Virus record (IMG/VR): IMGVR_UViG_3300044956_000617 | Location: 1-20,710 of that record | DNA from: a virus | DNA length: 20,710 bases | Reading direction: 5' to 3' (one strand) | In this document: positions 5,666 through 13,118 of the stretch, one piece after another | How positions within the stretch are numbered: position 1 is the stretch's first letter | How the letters are laid out: the number at the start of each line of letters is the position of its first letter | Program-made: the position numbers and the translations under genes | Notes under the pieces: model-generated | Databases searched by the model: none | Told to the model about the DNA's origin: nothing | Seen by the model: only the letters and a program-made list of their open reading frames with translations

Positions 5666-6135
5666 TCGTGGCACGCATGCCGAACGAGGCGCTCGTCGCC
5701 CGGATCTTTGAAGAGTCGATCAAGGGCCGCAGCGCCGCAAAGATCGCGGAGCTGCTCGAGCTGGATCAGACCACCGTGCGCGTCGCGATGCGCGATCCCG
5801 CGTTCCGCGCGAGCGTGACGCAGTACCGCGCCGAGGTCGTCGACGCCGCGGTGTCGAAGCTCCACGCGCAGGCCGAGCTTGCGGTCGTTCAGCTCGGCGC
5901 GGTGATGACCGGGAAGGTGAAAGGCACGGGTGCCGCTGCGGTCGTGCGAGCTGCAGAAGCCGTGCTCGACCGGATCGGCGTGCGGCGCGTGAGCCCGCTC
6001 GACGAGCAGCGCGCGCCCGAGGCCGAGCGCATCGTCAACGTGCTCGTTCAAGTGATCTCGCAACACCCCGAGGTCAAAGAGCAGGCGATGCGCGCGATCG
6101 AAGCCGAGGTCGTCGGAGAGGGCGAGCCGCATTGA
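5662..6135 (+). CDS. Probable terminase small subunit
   Basis: 157 residues from GTG in a GTGA overlap. The N-terminal part contains a helix-turn-helix: VARIFEESIKGRSAAKIAEL, LELDQTTVRVAMRDPAF (about 10-50), typical of small terminases that recognise the packaging site. A long helical middle follows (RAEVVDAAVSKLHAQAELAV; AAAVVRAAEAVLDRIGV), suited to oligomerisation. The tail, EVKEQAMRAIEAEVVGEG, may contact the large subunit. The assignment rests on the HTH plus helical layout, the length and a position two genes before the large terminase; no diagnostic motif exists for this diverse family. Another HTH regulator is the alternative. Confidence 0.65.
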   Translation: MIVARMPNEALVARIFEESIKGRSAAKIAELLELDQTTVRVAMRDPAFRASVTQYRAEVVDAAVSKLHAQAELAVVQLGAVMTGKVKGTGAAAVVRAAEAVLDRIGVRRVSPLDEQRAPEAERIVNVLVQVISQHPEVKEQAMRAIEAEVVGEGEPH

Positions 6136-6749
6136 CCGCGACAATCGCCGCACTCTTCGTCGAGGCCGGAGGCGCATACGCGCACCTCAAGGGCGTCGAG
6201 ACTTGGCCGGAGGATCGGGACGCACGCACCTACGACGGCCCGCACGTCGTGATCGCGCATCCTCCGTGCTCGACGTGGTCGCAGCTCGCGAAGGTCAACG
6301 AGAAGCGATACGGGCACGCCGTGGGCGACGACGCCGGGTGCTTCGCGAGCGCGCTCGCATCGGTTCAACGATGGGGCGGCGTGCTCGAGCATCCTGCCTA
6401 CTCGCACGCATGGCCGCGCTTCGCGCTGCCGCGTCCCGTGCGCGGCGCGTGGTCTCGGTGTCTCTTCGCAAGCATCCCCGAAGGGCGTCGAGCGTGGGTC
6501 ACGGAGGTCTCGCAGTCTGCCTACGGGCACCAAGCTCGAAAACGAACGTGGCTCTACGTCGTCGCGCGGCACGCGCCGGAGGCGCTCGACTGGCGCGACC
6601 TCGAGGGCACCGCATGGTGCGGTTGGAACAACCCCGACCGCGAGCGCATGCGCGAGCGCGGCAAGCGCACCCTGTCGAAAGCGGAATCGAAGGCGACCCC
6701 GCCTGCGTTCAGCGAGCTGCTTCTCTCGATCGCAAGGTCGTGCGCGTGA
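6132..6749 (+). CDS. HPPC-motif DNA-methylase-like protein
   Basis: 205 residues, starting at TTG in a TTGA overlap. Conserved-looking blocks include RDARTYDGPHVVIAHPPCST (30-49) with a PPC motif like the catalytic loop of C5-cytosine methyltransferases, GGVLEHPAYSHAW (81-93), GHQARKRTWLYVV (132-144) and TPPAFSELLLSIA near the end (189-201). Phage genes with the same HPPC, EHPxxS and RKxTWLY blocks are usually annotated as methylase-like or hypothetical. The canonical FxGxG SAM motif is not evident, so true methyltransferase activity is doubtful. Its place between the two terminase genes suggests a link to DNA modification or packaging (inference). Confidence 0.75.
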   Translation: MTATIAALFVEAGGAYAHLKGVETWPEDRDARTYDGPHVVIAHPPCSTWSQLAKVNEKRYGHAVGDDAGCFASALASVQRWGGVLEHPAYSHAWPRFALPRPVRGAWSRCLFASIPEGRRAWVTEVSQSAYGHQARKRTWLYVVARHAPEALDWRDLEGTAWCGWNNPDRERMRERGKRTLSKAESKATPPAFSELLLSIARSCA

Positions 6750-8314
6750 CCACGTCGAAGAAACGCGAGCGCGAGAAGCGCGCGGGCTCTGCGTCGCTCG
6801 CGAGCAACGTGCTCGCATCGCTCAAGTCGAGCGGCCAGCACACCGCGGAGTTCTACCGATCGAACGTGGTTGCGTACTTCGACGAGGTGCTCGGGCTCAC
6901 GCTCTGGCCCGAGCAGGCGAGCCTCGTGACGCTCGTGCAGAAGAACGATCGCGTGGCGGGCAAGAGCGGCCGACGCACCGGGAAGTCGACGGCGTGCGCG
7001 GGCCTCGCGCTCTGGTGGTACGATTGCTGGAACGGTCGCGCGATCCTCACCAGCGCGACCGACCGACAGGTCAACGCGATCCTGTGGCGCGAGGTCACGC
7101 TGCTCCGCGCTCAAGCACGTCGACCGATCGACGGGACGATCGGCGTGCTCGCGCGTACCGGCATGCGCGACGGGACCGGGCGCGAGATTATCGGGTTCAC
7201 CGCTCGAGAGGGCGAGGCCATGCAGGGCTTCGCGGCCTCCGCGCGGAACCCGCTGCTCTTCATCGTCGACGAGGCCTCCGGCGTCGAGCAAGCCGTGTTC
7301 GATGCCATTCAGGGCAACCGCGCGGGCGGGGGCAAGCTCTTGCTGACCGGCAACCCGACGCAGACCGTGGGCGAGTTCTTCGACGCCTTCCACTCGAAGA
7401 AACGCGACGACGACGACGCATCGAGCGTTGGCTACAGCACGGTCACGCTTTCGACCGTCGAGGCCGCGAAGTACTCGATCCCCGGCCTCGCGACGCCCGA
7501 GTATCTGCGGGAGCGCGCCGCAGAATGGGGAGCCGACTCCGCGCTCTACAAGGTGCACGTTCTCGGAGAGTTCGCGCTCGCAGAGGACGGGCGGATCTTC
7601 ACGCTCGCGATGATCCAAGAAGCGATCGATCGCTGGCACGACACGAAGGCAGAGGGCCCGATCTCGATCGGCCTCGACCCCGCAGGGCCGGGAGGCGGCG
7701 GCGACGAGAGCGCGCTCGCGGTGCGACGCGGTCGCAAGATCATCGCGCTGCAGGCTCGGCGCGGACTCTCCGAGAACGAGCACGTCGCATGGTGCGTCGG
7801 AGCTGCGAAAGAGTACGGCGACGGCGCGCGCGTCACCGTCACGATCGACCGCGACGGTCCCGTCGGATGGGCCGTGCTCAACGCGTTCCGCGAGTCGATC
7901 AACGCGCTCGGGCTTCGGATCACGCTCGTCCCCGTTCGCTCAAGCGACCGCGCGCGACGCAGGCCGCAGGACTATGAGCGCGTGCGCGACGAGCTCGCTG
8001 CGAACCTGCTCGCATGGGTCAAGGATGGTGGCGCGCTCCCCGACGATCCGAAGCTCGCGGCCGAGCTTCACGCGTTCTCGTGGGAGTACCAAGTCACCGG
8101 ACGATTGAAGGTCACGCGCAAGGACGCGATCCGCGAAGAGATCGGTCGCTCGCCCGATCGATACGACGCCGTCGCGCTCGCGTGCTGGGAGCGACCGAAG
8201 TGGTCCGCGCTCGAGGCCGACGACGGCGACGACGGCGACGACGCGCCGGGCGCGACCTACGACGACGGCGCGACCGATGCACCCTACGGCGTGCCGAGCC
8301 CCTACGATGACTGA
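6746..8314 (+). CDS. terL: Terminase large subunit
   Basis: 522 residues from GTG in a GTGA overlap. The N-terminal ATPase has WPEQ (54-57, adenine-side Q motif), a Walker A-type GKSGRRTGKST (72-82), Walker B LLFIVDEAS (170-178) with the catalytic Glu, and a coupling motif LLLTGNP (198-204). The C-terminal RNase H-like nuclease shows SIGLDPAGPGGGGDESA (307-323), TIDRDGPVG (367-375) and PDRYDAVALAC (470-480), supplying the acidic metal ligands. The enzyme pumps DNA into the prohead through the portal and cuts the concatemer. The acidic C-tail (491-522, Asp/Gly-rich) may be the portal-binding end. The open frame extends to 6203, but that part overlaps the previous gene off-frame. Confidence 0.96.
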   Translation: MTTSKKREREKRAGSASLASNVLASLKSSGQHTAEFYRSNVVAYFDEVLGLTLWPEQASLVTLVQKNDRVAGKSGRRTGKSTACAGLALWWYDCWNGRAILTSATDRQVNAILWREVTLLRAQARRPIDGTIGVLARTGMRDGTGREIIGFTAREGEAMQGFAASARNPLLFIVDEASGVEQAVFDAIQGNRAGGGKLLLTGNPTQTVGEFFDAFHSKKRDDDDASSVGYSTVTLSTVEAAKYSIPGLATPEYLRERAAEWGADSALYKVHVLGEFALAEDGRIFTLAMIQEAIDRWHDTKAEGPISIGLDPAGPGGGGDESALAVRRGRKIIALQARRGLSENEHVAWCVGAAKEYGDGARVTVTIDRDGPVGWAVLNAFRESINALGLRITLVPVRSSDRARRRPQDYERVRDELAANLLAWVKDGGALPDDPKLAAELHAFSWEYQVTGRLKVTRKDAIREEIGRSPDRYDAVALACWERPKWSALEADDGDDGDDAPGATYDDGATDAPYGVPSPYDD

Positions 8315-8525
8315 CCGATGCGGCTACCGAGACCAGGCGTCGCGGCGCGCGCGTCGCTCGTGTATCGGTTGCGGCGAGGAGCTGCCGGACGATCGCGGCC
8401 TATGGTGTCGGGCCTGCGTGTCCGAGGAGTACCTGCGGTGCGTGGTCGAGCGGCAGCGCATCAAGATAGTCAGTGCGTCAGCCGTCGAGGCGCCTGCGCC
8501 GTCGCCGGGTTCTCGGTCTCGATGA
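8307..8525 (+). CDS. Small zinc-ribbon protein
   Basis: 72 residues from ATG 8307, overlapping the terL stop by 8 bp. C19-x2-C22 and C34-x2-C37 (CIGCGEEL ... WCRAC) form a classical four-Cys zinc ribbon, with extra Cys at 5 and 45. The N-terminus is Arg-rich; the tail is Pro/Ser/Arg and looks disordered. Function unknown; such ribbons in phages often accompany nucleases or polymerase-binding factors. The last 56 bp overlap the 3' end of the oppositely oriented portal gene, so the two transcripts converge. Confidence 0.65.
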   Translation: MTDRCGYRDQASRRARRSCIGCGEELPDDRGLWCRACVSEEYLRCVVERQRIKIVSASAVEAPAPSPGSRSR

Positions 8526-9867
8526 TGCGCGGCACCATCTTCTTCGCGGTCACCGGGATCCCGAACGTCGCGACCATCTGATCGACGTCGAGCTCTCGAC
8601 CGCTCGCGGCCAGCGCATCGCGAAGCAGGTTCATCGCGTTCGCTGCGGTCACGAGACTCGCGGCGATCGAGTTGAGATCGCTCGGCGGGCTCACGTCCCA
8701 CGACACCGTCGCGAGGTCGCTCGCGAGCAGCGCATCCTCGCCGTACTCGAGCGCGACCCACGCCGGGATGATCTGCGTGTTGATCGTGAACGCGAGCGCG
8801 CTCTCGTCGCGCTGGATCAGATCCGCGCGCACGCTCTTGTGCACGTCTTGGTTCGAAAAGCCAGAGCCGCCGTCGACGGTCACGACCTGCCCGTTGATCG
8901 CGAGCACGATCTCTTTGTTCTGCTCGTCGATCGTGAGGCGGAACGAGTCCGCACCCTTCCCGTTGCTCTCGACGAGCTTGATATCCCACCCGACCGGCAG
9001 GCCGAACACCGTGTTCATGCCCCACGCGAGCAACTTCTGGAACGCGTTGCGTCGCGTCGGCTCGTCGGCTCCGAGCGGCGCGACCGCGACGCGCGCGGGG
9101 TTCGCGAGCTTCATCTCCCAGTTCTCGCGACGAAGGCGCGCGTGCTCCTTCGTGACGTAGCTCCGCGCGAGCGCGCGCCACAGGCCGTTCTGCCACGGGT
9201 ACACGCGGCCACCGGGGACGTGCAGCACCCATCGACCGTCGCCGGGAGTGATCGGCAGAAGGCCCGCGATCGACGAGTAGAACCAGCGGTTCTCGAACCA
9301 CCGATAGCGCAGATGCTCGGGCGGCAAGCGGTTCAACACCGGATGCGTGCGGCCGGGCACGGGCACCAGCTCACCGACGGCGACGCCGAGCTCGACGCCG
9401 TCGCGATCCATCATCTCGAGCTCGGCGGGCGGGCACATCTCGTCAAAGATCGAATGCGCCTCGAGGCCGCCCTCCTGCAGACGGTCGATCATGTCCGCGC
9501 GACCGCGGAACCGTCGCGGCAAGCGGATCAGACCACCGCAGCGCGTCGACATGATGCCCGCGATCACACCGTCCTTGTGCGCGCTCCGCATGAGCGCCCC
9601 GGCGAGCGAGAGGTCGCCTTGATCGGCAAGCACCTCGGCGCGTTCCACGTCTTGCTGCGTCCATCGCGTGATCGAGGTGACCGGCAGCGCGAGCTGCCCC
9701 CCGAACCCCTCGCGGATCTGCTCGACGCTCGGATCGCCGAGGCTCGGCAGCATCGACTCGGGCAGCGCGTAGGCCGCGATGCCTTGCAGCGCGCGACGGA
9801 TGCGCTCGCTGATCGTCGCAGGCCGTTCCTCGCTCTTCACCACGCGGGTCGTGATCTCGTATGCCAT
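8470..9867 (-). CDS. Portal protein (DUF935, Mu gp29-like), on the opposite strand
   Basis: 465 residues. Layout and motifs fit the Mu gp29/DUF935 portal family: an N-terminal basic region, ALMRSAHKDGVIAGIMSTR (91-109), a core with VLNRLPPEHLRYRW (177-190), HVPGGRVYPWQNGLWRALAR (216-235), a stem-like part through FGLPVGWDIKLVE (288-300), and VHKSVRADLIQRDESALAFT (342-361) with IIPAWVALEYGED (366-378). The portal forms the dodecameric packaging gate at one capsid vertex. The ATG at 9867 has AGGAG 4-5 nt upstream. The gene points against terL and the protease, which is odd for a late head operon. The long plus-strand ORFs across it are Arg/His-rich shadows. Confidence 0.9.
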   Translation of the reverse strand: MAYEITTRVVKSEERPATISERIRRALQGIAAYALPESMLPSLGDPSVEQIREGFGGQLALPVTSITRWTQQDVERAEVLADQGDLSLAGALMRSAHKDGVIAGIMSTRCGGLIRLPRRFRGRADMIDRLQEGGLEAHSIFDEMCPPAELEMMDRDGVELGVAVGELVPVPGRTHPVLNRLPPEHLRYRWFENRWFYSSIAGLLPITPGDGRWVLHVPGGRVYPWQNGLWRALARSYVTKEHARLRRENWEMKLANPARVAVAPLGADEPTRRNAFQKLLAWGMNTVFGLPVGWDIKLVESNGKGADSFRLTIDEQNKEIVLAINGQVVTVDGGSGFSNQDVHKSVRADLIQRDESALAFTINTQIIPAWVALEYGEDALLASDLATVSWDVSPPSDLNSIAASLVTAANAMNLLRDALAASGRELDVDQMVATFGIPVTAKKMVPRIIETENPATAQAPRRLTH

Positions 9868-9877
9868 GGAGCTCCTC

Positions 9878-9907
9878 TTGCCGCGAACGGCTGCGCGATG
9901 CTACCAC
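9878..9907 (+). promoter_or_regulatory. Divergent promoter between portal and protease genes
   Basis: Only 46 bp separate the two divergent starts. Rightward: TTGCCG (9878-9883), 18 nt, TACCAC (9902-9907) preceded by TGC, then 6 nt and the protease ATG (9914), which has no Shine-Dalgarno sequence. Leftward: TAGCAT (minus strand of 9898-9903) is a plausible -10 for the portal and leaves about 24 nt of leader including AGGAG. The two -10-like boxes overlap, so the promoters could compete. Confidence 0.45.
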
Positions 9908-9913
9908 CTCACC

Positions 9914-11425
9914 ATGAGCGACTCCGATCCCGCGCGCGAGCCAAAGGCCCCCGCGACGTTCCCGCGCAACGCGAGCGCGGGCTCGCTCGCTCTTCTGCCG
10001 ACCGCGTTCGGATGGCTCTTCTTCGAACCGTTCGAGGCACCGGAGGTCGAGACTCGCGACGACGGCGTCGCCGTCGTCAAGATCATGGGCCCGCTTGAGC
10101 ACGACGAGAGCTACTTCGCGGACAGCTACCACGCGATCCGCGATCGCTTCGACTCCGCGCTCGCGACCACGCCGAAGGCGGTGCTGCTCTACATCAACTC
10201 GCCGGGCGGTCTCGTCGAGGGCTGCTTCGAGCTCGCGGAGTACATGCGCGCCGAGAGCGCGCGCACCGGCATCCCGCTCTACGCCTACGGTGAAGGGATG
10301 ATGTGCTCGGCCGCCTACGCGCTCGCGTGCTCGGCACAGAAGATCGGCGCGAGCAAGACCACGATGGTCGGCTCGATCGGAGTGATCGACTGCCTCGTCG
10401 ACGCGACCGCGATGGACGAGGCGTGGGGCATGAAGTACCGCCTGATCACCTCGGGCGCGCGCAAGGCCGACGGCAACCCGCACCAGCCTATCGACGACGG
10501 CGCGGTGCTCGCGACGCAACAGCGCGTCGACGACCTCGCGGGCCTCTTCTTCGACTGGGTCGGTCAGGCTCGCTCGCAGCTCGGCGCGGACGGCGCGCGC
10601 TCTCTTGAGGCGGCCGTGCTCATCGGCGCGCGAGCCCTTTCTGCGGGGATGCTTGACGTTCTCGCCGATCCCAGCGTACACCTCACCGAGTCCAGTCCCA
10701 CCACGGAGACGACCACGATGCAGACCGAGCCGACGCAGCCCAAGGCCGAGGACAAGCCCGCCGACGACAAGACCGACGGCGACATGTACCGCAAGCTCCG
10801 CAAGATGGCCGAAGAGGGCGACGAGGACGCGAAGCGCATGCTGCAGAGGCTCATGGACGACGACGAGCACGACGAGCCCGACGGCGACGAGAAGATGGGC
10901 GACGAGAAGATGGGCGACAAGAAGATGGGCGACAAGAGGATGGGCGACGAGGCCAAGGCGATCGCGCTCCGCGCGCTCGCGGCCGTCGAGCGACAAGAGC
11001 GCGCCGCGCTCATCGCGAGCCGCCCCGACTTCGACGAGGCCACGCGCGAGCTGCTGGCGCACGCGCCGCTTGAGAGCGTTCGCGCGCACGTCGCGAAGGC
11101 ACCCAAGCGCACGATGCCCGATCGCGCGGCCTCGGCGCAGCCCAACGTGCGGCCCACGGCGCAGCCGGGGAGCGCGAAGGATCGCGCGCCGCACGCGCTC
11201 ACGCCTCCCGTGACGCAGAACGACATCGCGCGGCACGCGCTCGCGAACCGCCTGATCGGCAACACGCAGGTCGTCGTCGGAAGCCGCCTCGAGCGCGACG
11301 CGACGGGCCGCGTCGCAAAGGTCGAGTTTGGCGTCGACCGCGATCTCGTCGCGGGCGAGCGCAACCCCGACCGCCTCGCCGCGGTTCGCCTCCGGGGCTC
11401 GAGCCCCGTCACGCGCATCGACTGA
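9914..11425 (+). CDS. S49-family prohead protease fused to scaffold
   Basis: 503 residues. The N-terminal domain (about 50-260) is a ClpP-fold S49 (SppA/SohB-like) phage protease: AVLLYINSPGG (89-99) gives the oxyanion loop, GMMCSAAYALA (128-138) carries the nucleophile Ser132, and GARKADGNPH (181-190) carries the probable general base Lys184. The C-terminal part (about 269-503) is charged, helical and partly repetitive, as expected of a scaffold domain later cut away. It includes four 5-residue units of the form [EK][KR]MGD at 326-345. Mu protease I/scaffold Z is the model. ATG 9914 has no ribosome site but has a -10-like box 6 nt upstream. Confidence 0.92.
   Translation: MSDSDPAREPKAPATFPRNASAGSLALLPTAFGWLFFEPFEAPEVETRDDGVAVVKIMGPLEHDESYFADSYHAIRDRFDSALATTPKAVLLYINSPGGLVEGCFELAEYMRAESARTGIPLYAYGEGMMCSAAYALACSAQKIGASKTTMVGSIGVIDCLVDATAMDEAWGMKYRLITSGARKADGNPHQPIDDGAVLATQQRVDDLAGLFFDWVGQARSQLGADGARSLEAAVLIGARALSAGMLDVLADPSVHLTESSPTTETTTMQTEPTQPKAEDKPADDKTDGDMYRKLRKMAEEGDEDAKRMLQRLMDDDEHDEPDGDEKMGDEKMGDKKMGDKRMGDEAKAIALRALAAVERQERAALIASRPDFDEATRELLAHAPLESVRAHVAKAPKRTMPDRAASAQPNVRPTAQPGSAKDRAPHALTPPVTQNDIARHALANRLIGNTQVVVGSRLERDATGRVAKVEFGVDRDLVAGERNPDRLAAVRLRGSSPVTRID
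10718..11425 (+). CDS. Nested in-frame scaffold protein
   Basis: An internal ATG (codon 269 of the protease gene) is preceded by GGAG at 10705-10708 with a 9-nt spacer. It would produce a separate 235-residue product consisting only of the charged, helical C-terminal part. The same arrangement is established for Mu I/Z and lambda C/Nu3, where the nested product is the scaffold. Seen: ribosome site, ATG and the domain boundary. Inferred: separate expression. Confidence 0.55.
   Translation: MQTEPTQPKAEDKPADDKTDGDMYRKLRKMAEEGDEDAKRMLQRLMDDDEHDEPDGDEKMGDEKMGDKKMGDKRMGDEAKAIALRALAAVERQERAALIASRPDFDEATRELLAHAPLESVRAHVAKAPKRTMPDRAASAQPNVRPTAQPGSAKDRAPHALTPPVTQNDIARHALANRLIGNTQVVVGSRLERDATGRVAKVEFGVDRDLVAGERNPDRLAAVRLRGSSPVTRID
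10889..10948 (+). repeat. Four 15-bp tandem repeats inside the scaffold region
   Basis: Four near-identical in-frame 15-bp units encode [EK][KR]MGD repeats (residues 326-345 of the protease-scaffold protein). Such runs can change copy number by slippage, so length variation among relatives would be expected. Confidence 0.8.
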
Positions 11426-11476
11426 TCGACTGATCGCACGACCTGATCACCACGCTCACCCGAGAGGCCGCACACC

Positions 11477-11887
11477 ATGTCCTTCTTCCTGCGAAAGCCG
11501 ATCACGCTCAACTCTCTTCGCGCGGTGCTCGCCGCTGCGGAGGTCGCCGTCAAGGGCGAGACGGCCTGCATTGACACCGCCTCGGGCGAGTTCGTCGTCG
11601 GAGCCGTCGGCACCGGCCTCGTTCCGGTGGGCACGTTCACGGAGGCGCTCACGGGCGACGGCGTCAAGACCACGCTCGTCGCGACCTTCGACGAGATCCG
11701 TGCGCAGGAATGGATCAACGACACCGTCGCGCCGGTCCTCGCGACGCACCTCGGCCAGACCGTCTACATCAAGGACGGTCGCACCGTGACGATCACCTCG
11801 GCGGGACACAGCAAGGCCGGGACGTTCCTCGGCTTCGACACCAACGGGCGGTGCATGGTCGCGCCGCGTCCCTTCTTCACGGCCTGA
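11477..11887 (+). CDS. Probable capsid decoration/stabilisation protein
   Basis: 136 residues between the protease-scaffold and the major capsid gene, where many Mu-like phages place a decoration protein. It is mostly beta: ETACIDTASGEFVVGAVGTG (28-47), VPVGTFTEALTGDGVKTTLV (49-68), QTVYIKDGRTVTITSAG (94-110), plus one helical part EIRAQEWINDTVAPVLATHL (73-92). No catalytic motif. GAGAGG lies 9 nt upstream. The role is inferred from position and composition. Confidence 0.75.
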   Translation: MSFFLRKPITLNSLRAVLAAAEVAVKGETACIDTASGEFVVGAVGTGLVPVGTFTEALTGDGVKTTLVATFDEIRAQEWINDTVAPVLATHLGQTVYIKDGRTVTITSAGHSKAGTFLGFDTNGRCMVAPRPFFTA

Positions 11888-11910
11888 TCTCGATCTCCCA
11901 CCACGTTCGC

Positions 11911-11926
11911 GCGCTCGAGTGAGCGC
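11911..11926 (+). other. Short hairpin before the capsid gene
   Basis: GCGCTC-GAGT-GAGCGC is a perfect 6-bp stem with a 4-nt loop, ending just before the AGGAG of the major capsid gene. It has no U-tract. It could be an mRNA processing or stabilising element for the abundant capsid message, or chance. Confidence 0.3.
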
Positions 11927-11940
11927 ACAGGAGTCCTCAC

Positions 11941-13023
11941 ATGGATAGCGTCGAGCTGCAGTCGGTCGTGATCACTCTCGAAGAGTCGATGTCGATCGCG
12001 ATGATCACCGACTACCAGCGCGCGATGCGCTCGGAGAACATCTGGTGGCCGTCGATCGCTCGCCCGCGCGACATCAGCTCGCGCAAGGAGACGATCCACT
12101 GGCTGCTCGACTCCGCGAAGATCGAGCCGCGCGACATCGGACAGATCGCATTCGAGGACATGAGCACGGTCGACCTCGTCGTCGAGCCGAAGTTCGCGTC
12201 GAGCGGCCTTGAGATCGGCATCGAGGCGTTCCAAGACCTCGAGAACGGCGTGTGGGGAGGCCGCGCGATCAACGCGGGCACGGCATGGGCGCGTCAGATC
12301 GGCGTGCAGATGGCCTACTACCCGCAATTCCGTCTCGCTGCGGCGATGCTCGGCAACCCGACGGCCTACGACGGCGTCGCCTTCTTCGCGCACGGGCACC
12401 CGACGAACCTCAACGATCCGTCGGCGGGCACGTACACGAACCTTCTTGACGCGGTCGCGGCCGACGGATGGTCCGGCGTGCTCGCGCCGATCGACTCGTC
12501 GGTCACCGTCGACGCCGCGCTCAACAACATCCAGCGCGTGCTCGCGTACATCGCGAGTCTCAAAGCCCCGAACGGCCGCGATCCGCGCTTCCTGCGGCCG
12601 ATCGGGATCCTCGTGCCGCCCGCGCTCACGGTGCGAGCGCAGCAACTCACGAACGCGCGGTTCATCGCGCAGGCCGCGGGCGCGACGGGCGGTGGCTCCG
12701 GCGACATCGAAGCCGTGGTCCGCAACTGGGGCATGGGCGATCCGCTCGTCGCCGCGGAGCTGGGCGCGGGCTTCTCGTACTCGTACCAAGGCGGGCCGAA
12801 CGTCGCGGGCTCCGATCGCGACTACTACATCATCTGCGAGACGCAGGACGTCGAAGTCTCCGGGTTCATCTACGGCCGACGCGAGGCGTTCAACGTCATC
12901 TACCACGACCTCGCCTCGAGCGCGGAGCTCGCGCGCAAGGGCAAGCTGCAGTGGGTCTGCCGTGGCCGCAACGAGATCGTGCCGGGCCTGCCCTACACGA
13001 TCTTCAAGGTCAAGGGCGTCTGA
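11941..13023 (+). CDS. Major capsid protein (Mu gpT-like)
   Basis: 360 residues matching the Mu gpT-type HK97-fold capsid family in layout. An N-terminal arm (LEESMSIAMITDYQRAM) leads to a segment with IWWPSIARP (34-42). The central domain includes GGRAINAGTAWARQIGVQMA at about 105-124 and AYDGVAFFAHGHPTNLNDPS. A P-domain-like part has LVPPALTVRAQQL and IEAVVRNWG, and a C-terminal strand run has DYYIICETQDVEVSGFIYGR. It is made in hundreds of copies per virion. AGGAG lies 7 nt upstream of the ATG. Two hairpins directly follow the gene, in line with the need for a strong, separately ended transcript. Confidence 0.92.
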   Translation: MDSVELQSVVITLEESMSIAMITDYQRAMRSENIWWPSIARPRDISSRKETIHWLLDSAKIEPRDIGQIAFEDMSTVDLVVEPKFASSGLEIGIEAFQDLENGVWGGRAINAGTAWARQIGVQMAYYPQFRLAAAMLGNPTAYDGVAFFAHGHPTNLNDPSAGTYTNLLDAVAADGWSGVLAPIDSSVTVDAALNNIQRVLAYIASLKAPNGRDPRFLRPIGILVPPALTVRAQQLTNARFIAQAAGATGGGSGDIEAVVRNWGMGDPLVAAELGAGFSYSYQGGPNVAGSDRDYYIICETQDVEVSGFIYGRREAFNVIYHDLASSAELARKGKLQWVCRGRNEIVPGLPYTIFKVKGV

Positions 13024-13030
13024 CGCTCTC

Positions 13031-13058
13031 ATCCCGCTCGGTGCCACACGAGCGGGGT
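13031..13058 (+). terminator. First hairpin after the capsid gene
   Basis: CCCGCTCG (13033-13040) pairs perfectly with CGAGCGGG (13049-13056) across an 8-nt loop; the stem extends by a U-G and an A-U pair to 13031/13058. It starts 8 nt after the capsid stop. There is no T-run, as is common in high-GC genomes. Confidence 0.55.
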
Positions 13059-13067
13059 CGCCATGGG

Positions 13068-13107
13068 AAGGCACAGAGCTCGAGCTTCGGCTCGGGCTCT
13101 TTGCCTT
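13068..13107 (+). terminator. Second, strong UUCG hairpin after the capsid gene
   Basis: AGAGCTCGAGC (13075-13085) and GCTCGGGCTCT (13090-13100) pair with a single G-U wobble around a TTCG tetraloop. Beyond one mismatch the stem continues with AAGGCA/TGCCTT, giving about 18 paired positions. UUCG-capped stems are classic bacterial terminator hairpins. The T-tract is minimal. Confidence 0.7.
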
Positions 13108-13112
13108 CGTGC

Positions 13113-13118
13113 TAGGGT
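13113..13118 (+). promoter_or_regulatory. Candidate -10 box after the capsid terminators
   Basis: TAGGGT preceded by TGC (an extended -10 pattern, TGnTAnnnT) ends 6 nt before the GTG at 13125. No good -35 is visible because the terminator stem occupies that stretch. It would restart transcription for the neck and tail genes. Confidence 0.35.

Noticed and set aside
6203-6745. In-frame N-terminal extension of the large terminase
   Set aside because: This part overlaps the HPPC methylase-like gene in another frame and is Arg-rich; the GTG at 6746 has a normal GTGA coupling and gives a typical terminase length.
8368-9890. Inverted repeats flanking the portal gene as a DNA switch
   Set aside because: Only a weak, gapped similarity between GCGGCGAGGAGCT near 8373 and the reverse of the sequence near 9870-9888 was seen, and one side is just the portal ribosome site.
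8473-10098. Plus-strand 541-codon open frame across the portal gene
   Set aside because: Its product is Arg/His/Asp-rich with no recognisable domain, while the opposite strand encodes a clear DUF935 portal with a ribosome site. It is an antisense shadow of high-GC coding DNA.
9443-11236. Minus-strand 597-codon open frame across protease and portal start
   Set aside because: Low-complexity Arg/Val/His/Leu composition, opposite to the S49 protease with its catalytic motifs; a shadow.
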